This document shows, piece after piece, positions 47,398-58,054 of a DNA stretch of 64,000 bases. The position numbers and the translations under genes are program-made. The stretch covers positions 62,001-126,000 of the forward strand of contig QANY01009354.1 in the NCBI GenBank assembly GCA_003255025.1, in the 5' to 3' direction. The stretch's first letter is position 1, and every line of letters starts with the position of its first letter. Origin of the DNA: Datisca glomerata (taxonomy: Eukaryota; Streptophyta; Magnoliopsida; Cucurbitales; Datiscaceae). The notes under the pieces were generated by a model. It was given only the letters and a program-made list of their open reading frames with translations. It ran no database searches and was not told the origin of the DNA.

Positions 47398-48700
47398 TCA
47401 AACCTTGTCGGGGTCAACTTTTATTCCTTCCTTGCTCACGACAAAGCCAAGTAATTTCCCTGAAGATGTTGAAAACGCACACTTTATTGATTTAAGCTTT
47501 AACTGAAACTTTCTCAACCGCTCAAAACATTTCTGTAGAGTGACAATGTGATCTTGCCCTTGACGATATATGGCGATCATATCATCAACGTACACTTCGA
47601 TTTCTTTATGCATCATATTATGAAACATTGTCACCATTGCCCATTGATAAGTAACCCCTGCATTCTTTAGATCAAGTGACATAATCTTGTAACAAAATGT
47701 ACCCCATAAAGTTATAAAAATGGTATTTTCACGATCTTCAGGAGACATTTTGATTTGGTTATACCCAAAAAATCATCCATGAAAGAGAAGGTTAAATGTC
47801 ATGCATTGTTATATACTAAGACATCGATGTGGGGAAATAGAAAATATCCTTAGGCCTAGCCCGATTTAAGTCTCTATAATCAACGTACATTCTTACTTTC
47901 CCATTTTTCTTCAACACTAGGACTATATTAGCAACCCATTCAAGGTATTTTGCTACTTCCAGAAAACCCGCATCTACTTGGTTTTTAACTTCTTTTTTGA
48001 TATGTACCAACATGTCTGGTTTCATTTTTCGTAACTTTTATCACACTGGTTTGCTTTCGGGTATAAGTAGCAAACAATGGGCCACGATATCAGTGTTTAG
48101 ACCTGGCTTATCTTGATAAGACCATGCAAAGACGTACACTTCGATTTCTTTATGCATCATATCATGAAACAATGTCACCATTGCTCGTTGGTAAGTTGCC
48201 CCTACATATTTTTAGACCAAATGACATAACCTTATAACAAAATATACCCCATAAAGTTATAAAAATGGTATTTTCACGGTTTTCAGGAGCCATTTTGATT
48301 TGGGTATACCCAAAAACCATCCATGAAATAGAAGGTTGAATGTCCTACAGTGTCATCTACTAAGACATCGATGTGAGGTAATGAAAAATATCCTTGGGCC
48401 TTGCCCTTTTAACTCTCTATAATCAACGCATATTCTTACTTTCCCATTTTTATTCAGCACTGTGACTATATTAGCAACCCATTCAGTGTATTTTTGCCAC
48501 TTCCCGAAAACCCGCATCTACTTACTTTTTAACTTCTTCTTTGATATGTACAAGCATGTGTGGTTTCATTTTCCGTAATGTTTATCGCACTAGTTTTCTT
48601 TTGAGCATAAGTGGCAAACGATGGACCACGATATCCGTGTTTAGACCCGGCATATCTTGTTTAGACCATGCAAAGACGTCCATATATTCCTTGAGTAAGT
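47398..48700 (-). pseudogene. Tat-like Gypsy reverse transcriptase, duplicated
   Basis: The RT N-terminal part (48025-47816) reads MKPDMLVHIKKEV, EWVANIVLVLKKNGKVRM and YVDYRDLNRA. The palm part (47748-47398) carries WGTFCYKIMSLDLKNAG and an intact EVYVDDMIA catalytic motif. The same stretch is present again at 48132-48678 as a direct repeat with a 544-bp period, which breaks the frame. RT makes element cDNA; this copy is dead. Confidence 0.88.
47588..48678. repeat. 544-bp tandem direct duplication in RT
   Basis: The junction word gacgtacacttcgatttc occurs at about 47588 and 48132, and accatgcaaagacgt occurs at 48121 and 48665, both 544 bases apart. The two units differ at many scattered positions, so the duplication is not recent. 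Confidence 0.85.
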
Positions 48701-49899
48701 AATTAATTGTCGACGGCTCTCACTTGTCATAGAAGTGCCGATTTTGAATTATTTTGTTTCTCCATACAATCCCAAATTTATCGCCTCTATTTACTCTTGA
48801 TAAGGTTAAGTTATTTTATCATCATCTTTTACCATTCTTAACATTTATGGAGATGTTTCAAGAATGAGATTGTCAAAGTTATTGTTTTTTCTCTTGATTT
48901 CAAAATCATTGTTCTCAAAACTGAATTAGATTATTGGATGAAAGGAAGGAAAGAAAAGAAAATAAAAAAATGCATAAGTATGAACTGCATTTCAGAAAAG
49001 GAGAAAAAGTACATAAATAGGGGAAAAGAGCTGGAATCGTATTTATTATTAACATGAGTAAACAAAACAAGTTTTTATATTTTCGTTCTAAGGAATGACA
49101 TGAAACAAATAAAAGGGTAGGCCCATAACAATGAAATTCTTATGACACTGGGAAGAATCATTAGAAATTTGGCATTAACACATTACTCTTGAAAATCTCA
49201 AAGAAGCACTAGCATCTCGGTGACATCCCAATTATTGATCTCATGATTTGGATTGTATCAAGAAACAAAGTCTTCTGTACTTGCACTTAATGATCCTCTC
49301 AAGATCTTTGATATTGAAAGTTGGGCTAAGGTCGTAGTGCTCTACTTTAATCAGTTCTTCGAATGAAATTCCCTTACTTGTGAAGGATTCAGAAATATGA
49401 TGTATGATTTCCATTTTCATATCGAATTCCCTATTTTCGAGTCTAGAAATTCTCTTTTCTTTCTTCTAAGCTTCCACTCTCTCTCTATCAGCCTTGGTCG
49501 GTCTATATCCCAGCCCAAACCTTTGCTCATTCTTCTCTCATTCGATTAACTTACTTATGCATTGATGTTCACCCCCGAGTCCTTTGCCTGGCTTATATCC
49601 CTCTTTTATCATCATCTTTGCCATTATATGAGATGCTTTTGATAGTCTTGGCCCTCGAGCGAATTTCCCATTAGCAACTAACGTGGTGTTTGTGATTTCA
49701 AATGATCGAAATGAGCACTCAATGCTTCTTTTACTGCCTCAACATATGGTGTGGTGGCTAGCATGGATACTAGTAAGTCTACTTCTTGATATATACAAAT
49801 GATTTTATGATCTATTATGAATTTCAACTTCCAATCTAAGGAAGACGATAGTACCCCAGTAGAGTGAATCCACGGTCAACCCAAAAAACCTGTATGCAG
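48701..49899 (-). other. Tat element pol spacer, decayed
   Basis: This lies between protease and RT. No open piece of useful length is present, and I could not assign motifs. Confidence 0.5.
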
Positions 49900-50140
49900 G
49901 AGTTATGTCCACTACTTAGAAAATAATATCGAATAGGCATGGTCCGATTCAAATTGGTATCTCAATGTCTCCGATTACTTCTCTTCGATTGTCGTCGAAT
50001 ACTATTATGATCATCATTTTGGCCGTATATGTGTCATGTCCACAGGGAGATTTGCTAGCATAGATCTTGGCATTAAATTTAGAGATGAACCATGATCAAT
50101 TAAAACTTTTGAAACAACATAATCTTTACACTTCACCAAT
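49900..50140 (-). pseudogene. Tat-like aspartic protease remnant
   Basis: The minus strand reads VLIDHGSSLNLMPRSML, then NRREVIGDIEIPI and IGPCLFDI. These match the Tat-lineage protease, whose active site has the form D-x-G-S. A stop interrupts it near the end. Sequence upstream to 50716 (an open piece starting MPFTIQIPGAFAYKD) is the typical gag-pol spacer of this lineage. Confidence 0.75.
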
Positions 50141-50765
50141 ATATGTAGAGATCTGGTGTGTCCAGTACAATTCCACTCAACGTTTCTACCGTAATGTCAT
50201 GGAAGACATATGCTTGATTCAAGACCTTTAATAATGCTTGGAGATGTTAATAATTAAGAAAAAGTGATAGTAAGGATATGCGAGCAGGTAATTGGTTAAG
50301 TTGTTCTATCACCTTATAGTCGCTTTGCTTGATGAGATTCAAAAACTCACATACTTCTTCTTCAGACCCTGCTCTTTCTTTCTATGTACCTCCCATTGTA
50401 TCCGGGTCTATCACTTGACCACTATACATCTATATTTGGAGCTCATGACCATTGACACTTTCTTTGGTTGTCCCTTTCCTTTTCCTTTCAAAATCGTCGC
50501 TTTCATCCATTTTCAAAACATCTGAATGTAGCATCTGCCACTCCTCATCATCTCACCTACTCCTGAAATATTAGTTTTGGGGAGATCGAGGTCTGACAAA
50601 TTTAGAGCTTGAGTTTTGTCGTTATCGCTTACAATAACCTCATACCTATACCTCCATGGTACTACTATTGAATCTTTGTAAGCAAATGCACCTGGTATTT
50701 GGATGGTGAAGGGCATCGGAGCATAAGATGTAGTGGCGTGAGTTAACTTTTCCTCATAATGTATT

Positions 50766-51490
50766 TGTAAAGGATCTTTTCTGTTTGGTCAGGAGAATAT
50801 CGATAATGCCCAATTTTTATAAGTGTTAATTAGAAAAAAGGAAGGACAATTTAAGAGTAAGAGAAGAATGGGAGAATCTCATGATCATAGTTGTATTGCC
50901 TCTCCCCTTCCTCTAGTACGTTGGCCATTATATAGGCTTCCCAAATCCCATGAGTTAATTAAAATAATAATATAAAATGAAGCACTCATTATGCTAGAGA
51001 TCATACCCATTCGTGGGGGTCATTCTGCTAGGTATGACCCCTCTTTTCTTTTCTGTCTCGCTCAACCGTCAATCAATCACGTCCACTTAGTGATTTCTTA
51101 TGGTATCGAGCCAATCAGTCACATCCACTTGGTGGTCTGTCAACTTGTATCATCTGATTATTTTTAGCTTTACTCAATCAATCACTGTCGTTTGTTTGTC
51201 ATTTCAGGAATTTTCGTCAGTCTCCATTCTTCTTCGTATCCCTCATTTCTCGTTTAGATGAGGTCTCCCACTTTACCATTCTTTCCCGCTCTAACGAGGT
51301 CTTCCGGTTTAGCATTCGTCCCCGTTCTGACGAGGTCTCCCGCTTTCAGCTTTCTTTCTTACTCTGACGAGTTCTCCCACTTCTGCATTCTTTCCTGCTT
51401 AGCCCTCAATCTTGCTATGTTCGTGGTCCACGTGTCCTTTTAGGATTCATTCTTTCTATACACGTATCTTGGGTGATTTTTTCCTGTTCA
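50766..51490 (-). repeat. Nested Gypsy 3' LTR
   Basis: It pairs with 54115-55028. It has only about four units of the 36-bp minisatellite (51255-51400), against about ten in its partner. A minus-strand TATA-like cctatataatgg is near 50930. Confidence 0.9.
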
Positions 51491-51503
51491 TTTACCCCCC
51501 ATT
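51491..51503 (-). promoter_or_regulatory. Nested Gypsy polypurine tract
   Basis: On the minus strand aatggggggtaaa directly precedes the 3' LTR. Confidence 0.8.
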
Positions 51504-51891
51504 ACACTCAATAAATTTCACTTATTGATATGTAGTGATGAGGAGTTACCGATTTGCATGCGCCTTTTCAAAGATCATCATGGATTCTCTAAGGACTTGC
51601 AATTCTTTGGAAATAACAATATATATATATATATAACGGTTAATTAAATCAAGGGAGGCGCGTGTTTTCCTGCGATGCGCTTCGTTTCCCGTTTTCAATT
51701 GTTTTGAAAATGAATTATTTAAGTAACTCAGTCATATAGGAATTATTCTAAACAACACATAGCAATTATTTCTAAGTTCCAAAATGTAAATTTCTGTTTG
51801 CTCACAGTAATTTTTGTGCTTTCTGAGTTGTTTCCCGTTCAGAGCGGATGAGTCTTTCCTGCTTCCATTATGTTTCGTTTCTTTGCTTTCT

Positions 51892-52067
51892 AATGTAAAC
51901 TAAAATAGGCGGCCTTTATTCAAACAAAGGGAACCGAAGGTTTCGGTTTCCTTGGTACTTTAGTATAGTAGTACGACAGTTGATGTACTACTATACTAAA
52001 GTACCAAGGAAACCGAAACCTTCGGTTCCCTTTGTTTGAATAAAGGCCGCCTATTTTAGTTTACATT
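51892..52067. repeat. Perfect 83-bp inverted repeat with 10-bp loop
   Basis: Arms 51892-51974 and 51985-52067 are exact reverse complements over all 83 bases, with the spacer gacagttgat. The arm starts aatgtaaactaaaataggc and ends tatagtagtac. The host sequence is an old non-coding region. No TSD flanks the structure. It could be a small fold-back element, a template-switch duplication, or an assembly artefact. Confidence 0.95.
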
Positions 52068-52204
52068 CATTACAAAGTAAACCAAACCTAACCGGTCACG
52101 ACATCTTGTTTGTTGATATAAGGAAATATAGAAATAAAGAGCAGGATGGCAAAGATAGAAAATCAATAAAAGAAGTTGAGTAGAAAAACTTATTAGATAC
52201 CATT

Positions 52205-52690
52205 GCCTCATTTTAGAGGGAAGGTTTTTCTTGCTCTCAAGGGCTTAGGCTTCTAGGCCGCCGACCTTTTTCAGTTTCGATTTTCTTTTTAGATTGTAGG
52301 CATCCTCGCTCTCAAGGTTTTAGGCTTTCAAACCATTGACCTGATTTTCATTTTAGAGAGTGGTTTTTGTTCTGCTCTCAGTGACTTAGGCTTTTAGGCC
52401 ATGATCATTACTCATTTTTTCATATTTTAAAGATAAGGTTTCTCCTACTCTCAAGAGCTTAGGCTTCTAGGCCGCCGACATTTTTTTCACATTTTAGAGA
52501 GAATGTTTTTCCCGCTCTCAAGGACTTAGGATTCTAGGCCATCGACCTATTTTTCACATTTTAGAGAGAAGGATTTTTCCGCTCTCAAGGGCTTAGGCTT
52601 CTAGGCTGCCGACCATTTTTTCCACATTTTAGAGAGAAGGTTTTTCCTGCTCTCAAGGGCTTAAGCTTCTAGGACGCCGACCTTTTTCTT
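52205..52690. repeat. ~68-bp minisatellite, seven units
   Basis: Units of 66-75 bp share a cattttagagagaaggttttt block, a gctctcaagggcttaggctt block and a ctaggccgccgacc block. The last three are the most regular (67-68 bp). It lies in the untranslated part of the nested Gypsy, between gag and the 3' LTR. Confidence 0.9.
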
Positions 52691-52959
52691 TTCCTAAAAA
52701 AAATTTTCAAGGGTTTTTCACGTAAAAATTTTCAAGGGTTTTTCTGATTGTAATTAGCTGGTTGCACGAGTGTCATTTCCCTTTTTCTTCTAACAAATCA
52801 AGACTTTCTTTCATGAGTTCTTCGTTCTGTAGTTTAGTCATGTCTGATTTGAGAGTTGGATTTCCTTATTTCACTAATTTAACCGCTTATGTTCCATAGG
52901 CAAAAGAAAATGGTGTTTCCCCGCTCATCTTCTTTTTCTGTTCTCTGATTTTGCTTTAT

Positions 52960-54020
52960 GCCTGCACTTGAGCTCCGCTGTTCTTTCTTTGACTCGTTAA
53001 TCTGTCATCCCACTTGTCTTAATAAACTTCTTTTTTCTTCTTCCAACGTGATGTATGCTTGCATTATTTGGAAAGTCTCTGCTATGGTCAGGGGCTTTAT
53101 CTTTGATAAATCTTCAAAGAAGGATGATTTCGAATCCCACCCTCATCTAAAGGCCAGTATCGCCACTTTGTCGTCATAACTTCCCACCTTGGCCATTTCC
53201 TCCTTGAATCTGCGAGTGTATTTCTGAAGTGTTTATTTTTCCTTTTGGGCGGGTATCACCAGAAGGTAGTCTGAGTCCTCCATTACTGCCCGATAAGTAG
53301 AGTACTGTACCAAGAAGGCAGTGGACATGATAGTAAAGTTAGTAATGGATTGAGCAGGGAGGGAATGATACCATTTGAGTGCAGTCCCGTCTAGATGTAT
53401 GGGGAATATCCTGCACATCTATATGTCTTCATGCTGGTATAACTCCATGACTTGCTTGAACCATGTGAGATGATCTACAGGGTCAAACTTACCTTCATAA
53501 CATTTGAATTTAGGCGCCACGAACTTCCTCGAAATTAGGGTGGCTAGGATTTCTGGACATAATGGAGTTTTGGTGAGTGATTCTAGTTCGGTTTTGCCTG
53601 TGTTTCCTAGGTTCCTAAGTTTCACCATTTTTCTTTCCATCATCTCTTCCATGACAGCTTCCGTCATGACTTTTGGTGGGCGAATTTCTCTCGTCTCCTC
53701 CTTTTCTTGTTCCTTGGACTAAACCTCCCCATCTTCATCTGTATGTTCCAACTATTTTCATTACTACCTTCCCGTTTGACTTCATTTCCTTCTTGGCAGT
53801 TCTCCCTTCCCTCACGGTTAGTGTGTTGGATGACTTCTGCCCGTGTTTGTGCAAGACCCCTTTGTAATGCAACGATATGTTCCTACATTGTCTACCATGT
53901 GTCGTGTATTATTTTGGTATTTTGCTGTTCCATTTCTCGCATTCGGCTTAGGATGGTCCGAAGCATCTCAGCTAGGGGAGCAGAGTGATTGGCTTGTTAA
54001 TCTCCGTTCCCGTTCCCTTT
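52960..54020 (-). pseudogene. Nested Gypsy gag
   Basis: Minus-strand pieces at 53667-53419 and 53418-53233 form one gag domain (Retrotrans_gag family) broken by a single in-frame TAG after LYQHEDI. Motifs are FKCYEGKFDPVDHLTWFKQV, MCRIFPIHLDGTALKWY and TAFLVQYS, then after another stop TLQKYTRRFKEEMAKVG and PLTIAETFQIMQAY. With only a few stops the decay is moderate. Capsid-like protein would have to be supplied with pol from another element. Confidence 0.85.
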
Positions 54021-54097
54021 GTTGAGGGTAGTATTTGACCTTGTTCGAGCATGGTTTAGTTTTCTATAGGGTATATTTGAGGTTGTTTCTCTTCTTT

Positions 54098-54114
54098 CAA
54101 TGAAAGCACCAAAA
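54098..54114 (-). promoter_or_regulatory. Nested Gypsy primer-binding site
   Basis: On the minus strand tggtgctttcattg follows the 5' LTR, a PBS form common in plant Gypsy elements. Confidence 0.8.
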
Positions 54115-55028
54115 TGTAAAAGATTTTTTATGTTTGGTCGGGAGAATATCGATAATGTTTGGTCAGGAGAGTATCGAGTAAGAGAAGAATGGGAAAATGT
54201 CAAGGTCAGAGTTGTATTGCTTCTCCCCTTCCTCTAGTACATTGGCCTTTATATAGGCTTCCCAAATCCTATGAGTCAATTAAAATAATAATATAAAAGG
54301 AAGCACTCATTAGGCATAGGAATCACACTCATTCGTGGGGTCTTTCTGCTAGGTATGAGCCATTTTCTCTTTTATGTCTCGCTTAGTCGTCAATCAATCA
54401 CGGCCACATGGTTATCTCTTATGGCTTCGAGCCAATCAATCACAGCCACTTGGTGGCTGTCAACCTGTATCATCCGAGTATTTCCAACTTTACTCAATCA
54501 GTCACTGTTGTTTATCTGTCATTTCAGGTTTTTTCGTTTGTCTCTATTCTTCTTCTTATCCTTCCTTTCTCGTTATAACGAGATCTCTCGTTTCAGCATT
54601 CTTTCTAGCTCTGACAAGGTTTCCCGTTTCAACGTTCTTTCCCATTTTGACGAGGTCTCCCGCTTCAGCGTTCTTTCCCGTTCTGACGAGGTCTCCCGCT
54701 TTAGTGCTCTTTCCCGCTCTGATGAGGTCTCCTGCTTCAGCGTTCTTTCCTGTTCTGAGGAGGTCTCTCGCTTTAGTGTTCTTTCCCGTTTTGACGAGGT
54801 CTCCCACTTCAGCGTTCTTTCCTGCTCTAACTAGATCTCTCGCTTCAGCATTCCATCCCGCTCTGACAAGGTCTCCCACTTTCAAAATTCATTCTTTCAG
54901 TGACGAGGTCTCCTGCTTCTGCGTTCTTTCCCGCTTAGCCCCTAATCTTGCCATGTTCGTAGTCCACGCTTCCTCTCAAGATTCGTTCTTTTTGTACACT
55001 TGTCTTGGGTGATTTTTTTCCCTGTTCA
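54115..55028 (-). repeat. Nested Gypsy 5' LTR
   Basis: Partner of 50766-51490. The 189-bp length difference is mostly the larger minisatellite. Confidence 0.9.
54574..54930. repeat. 36-bp minisatellite in LTR
   Basis: About ten units of the form tctgacgaggtctcccgctt plus cagcgttctttcccg. The period is divisible by three, so long open frames run through on both strands (54355-55012 and 54556-54885) with 12-residue repeats. They reflect repeat structure and not a gene. Confidence 0.9.
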
Positions 55029-55033
55029 GTATT

Positions 55034-55933
55034 GTAGTAGGTTTTGGGATATAGGATGACACTTCAACATTTACTTCTGATGATTATTTAGTTATCATGA
55101 GATCTAAAGAGTCATCTGCCTGGTATTTCTTTTCCCTTTTATGACTTACTGTAAGTATCTTTGCATCCAACAACCTTTGCACTTTCATTTCAAAATTATT
55201 ACATTCATCAATTGTATGCCCAATCACATTCTCATGAAACAAGCAATCAAAATCATGCATATGCTTCTTAGAATGCCTTCATCCTCTGAATGTGTTTGGT
55301 AGATGTACACCGCTTTAGAAAGAAGATGGAAAACTATTTCCATTGACATGTTCACATCTACCACATCCTTCTTTTCATATGAAAAAAGATTCCTCAATTG
55401 CGTTTACAACATGATTCTCATGATTCGGTAGAAGGTTGGAATTGATATATGGGTTCTCATTAGCCTTTTTAAAATTCAACCATCCAGCCATGATCAATGC
55501 ATGTACTCTTCCTTTTAATGCCTTGCAATTCTCTGTTGAATGTCCAACCGCCCCAGCATGATAATAACATCAAACAGTCGGATCATACCACTTTGGGTAA
55601 GGTGGCTAGAGAGGCTCATAAAGAATTGACACTAATTGATTATTCCGTATCAATTGTGGTAAGAGTTTCGTGTATGGCATGAGGATTGGATCATATTGGA
55701 CAAAACGTTGATTATTTCTATTTCCTCTTAAAGGCTGATCAACCTGACCATAATTTTATGGGTGAGTCGGTGGTCTAAAATTGGATCTTGGGTTATTTTG
55801 ATATGTTGATTGTTAAGAGTGATAATTGTACAAAATTTACGAGGTATTTACCACATATGATGTCGCAGATTTAGGCCCTTCACTGTACTTTGAAAATCCC
55901 GGACCCATTTCGCAGCTTGAAATGAGTACCCAA
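55034..55933 (-). other. Tat element gag C-terminal region, decayed
   Basis: No clear open frame. The region should encode the gag tail and zinc knuckle of the Tat element but is too degraded to assign by eye. Confidence 0.45.
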
Positions 55934-57000
55934 AATTGATCATCTATACATCTCATTCTTTTAACTTCAACAGCGGCTCAATTTTTACAGATGATGCATC
56001 TGATACGACTTCTAAGATTCTTCCATTCATTACCCCATATTCAATCCTTTCACTAGTCACTATAATGTCAGAGAAGTTGTTTGAAGCGCTTCCAATCATC
56101 CTATCATAGAATGGAGATCTCAAGGTGTTAATAAACATTGTAACCATCTCCTTTTCTAACAATGGGGTGTACTTGAGCAGCTAATTCCCTCCACCTTTGC
56201 GAATATCACTTAAAACCTTCAGTAGACTTTTTCTCCATCCTTTGTAAATCCAGAGATCAGGAGCTATTTCTATATTGTACTTGTATTATCTTATAAAAGC
56301 ATCAGCTAAATTTTTTCACCTAAAAAATGTTGGTTATTCAATTGGATATACTAGTGTGATGTAGCCCCCAAGAAGCCATGTTTCTGCAGTACATAATAAG
56401 GTGACTTCTCGAGTATGTACTACCATTATATTTTTTAAACTCAGGTAGTTTGAATTTGTGTGGGATGGTTACACCTAGGAATAAGCACAACTGGGTTGTA
56501 TCAATGGTACCGTACGCATATGTTCCTTCAATAGCACGTGACCTCTCTTCTAGAAAATCTAACTTATCACTTGTCAATGGATTTTTGCTTAGCTTGGTAA
56601 CGGGCCTCTACGCTTTTGAGTCCTCGAGATCAAGTATAATGATTGGCTCATTGTCATGTTCTCTTTTTGAGGTGAAAACTTTGATTGTGGCCAGGTGCGA
56701 GTGTTGAGGTATCGTACCCAATTTTTCTTGAATGCATCAATTCCTGGGGACTTGGAAACGAGTATGTATTGCACATTTATTGATATCAATGGAACATGCT
56801 AGAATTATTCCGCCTGATGATGTTAGTAGGTGGGAATGAATACAAGAGGGTACAGTGGAGTATCATTTGGTAGTTGATCTTATGATAATAGAGCTCTTTG
56901 TGATTTTTCAAGACATGTTTTTCCTTTGCTCGTGGTGTCGAGTTCCAGCACTCTAGCCATTTGCTCTTCTAGCTCCTTAATTTATTGTTTCATTTCCTCC
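55934..57000 (-). pseudogene. Tat-like Gypsy gag remnant
   Basis: The minus strand shows IEGTYAYGTIDTTQLCLFLG and IPHKFKLPEFKKYNGSTYS (about 56540-56400), and then MVTMFINTLRSPFYDRMIG and DIIVTSERIEYGVMNGRI (56150-56000). These are strong hallmarks of Ogre/Tat gag. The middle is frame-broken. The protein would form the element particle. Confidence 0.88.
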
Positions 57001-58032
57001 CACGATTGCTCTCACTATTGTTCATCCATAATTGTAATGTGAGATTATGCTCTTTAAGGATAATGGAGGCGCACCCAATGGTATTTTTTTATTTTATTTT
57101 TTTAAACAAAAAAAATAAAACTATATTAGTGTATGCGTGAAGGAAAGAAAGAAACTACAATGCATGAAGGAATGAAAGAAACTTCAATGCATGAAGAAGA
57201 AATCACAATGCATGAAAGAATAGTTTACCTATAATATAATGAAGTAAATGATGAACCTACAATGCATACAAAAAATAATGAACTTTTGATGCATGAAATA
57301 GATAATTATAAACAAATCATGAATTAAAAAAAAATTGATGGATGGTGTTAATGACAATTCTAAAAAATGGTGAGAAATAAGATTCATCACTGAAAAAATT
57401 ATTCTACTTGTATGCTAAAATGGTGACAATTGTAATCAATAATGTATATAGTGATGAAAATGATACATCTATGGTGATCATGATGATGACTGAATTTGAA
57501 AAAAGTAATAATAAAAAACAAATTATGATAGATAACACGCACCACATAAATATTCAACGCGTCCTACCTAACACATTCGAAAGATCCTGGGATTTGTTTT
57601 TGATTTTTCATTGGGGCACAATAAGGTTGTCTAGATATGTGTGGTTAGGGTCTAAAATCTCTTGATAAGCTCCAAGGTTGTCCACACTGTTATCCAAATA
57701 GAGTAAGAGGGGCCCCCAAACAGTACTCTGAAAGGGTCGACTTGAGTGAGAACTTTTATGAGCTTGCACGAGAAATGCAATTTCACGAAAGCATTCTACT
57801 TTTCATTCTCGCTAATCCTAAATGGAAAGACCGGGTACGAGGCTAGTGTATGTATGCGAAATTAGAAATTACGCAAAGAAATATAGACCATAAAAACAAG
57901 CTATATACAACTACAAGCATGAATAAGAACAATAATAAATTGAATAAATGAACAAAGAGCCACAAAAAGGATAGCATATGATAAAATTTTACATTGACTC
58001 TCTATCTATCTAAAAATGGTTAGACCGATTGC
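57001..58032 (-). other. Tat element 5' leader region
   Basis: Between the PBS and gag. It contains the repeated word caatgcatgaa at 57160-57300. No gene is supported; the plus-strand frame 57408-57665 has no domain. Confidence 0.55.
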
Positions 58033-58054
58033 GTACGCAGTGGAGTTGCCAAGT
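58033..58054 (-). promoter_or_regulatory. Tat element primer-binding site
   Basis: On the minus strand acttggcaactccactgcg follows the 5' LTR. It resembles the ttggcgactc-type PBS of Ogre/Tat elements. Confidence 0.75.

Larger units (their letters stand above)
50766..55028 (-). mobile_element. Nested gag-only Gypsy element
   Basis: LTRs of 725 and 914 bp (50766-51490 and 54115-55028) start TGTAAA and end CTGTTCA, with a perfect 5-bp TSD GTATT (50761-50765 and 55029-55033). A PBS of the tggtgctttcattg type and a G-rich polypurine tract lie in the right places for the minus strand. The only coding remnant is gag; there is no protease, RT or integrase in the 2.6-kb interior. It fits a non-autonomous gag-bearing LTR element. 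It interrupts the Tat element between its gag and protease. Confidence 0.9.

Noticed and set aside
51892..52067. microRNA precursor
   Set aside because: Plant miRNA foldbacks usually have mismatches and bulges and a conserved mature sequence; an exact 83-bp duplex in a transposon fits siRNA-type or mutational origin better.
54574..54930. CRISPR-like regular repeats
   Set aside because: Units are directly adjacent with no unique spacers, vary in sequence, and lie in a plant LTR.
54355..55012. Two long overlapping plus-strand open frames and one minus-strand frame
   Set aside because: All run through the 36-bp minisatellite of an LTR; the residues simply repeat every 12 positions and no domain is present.
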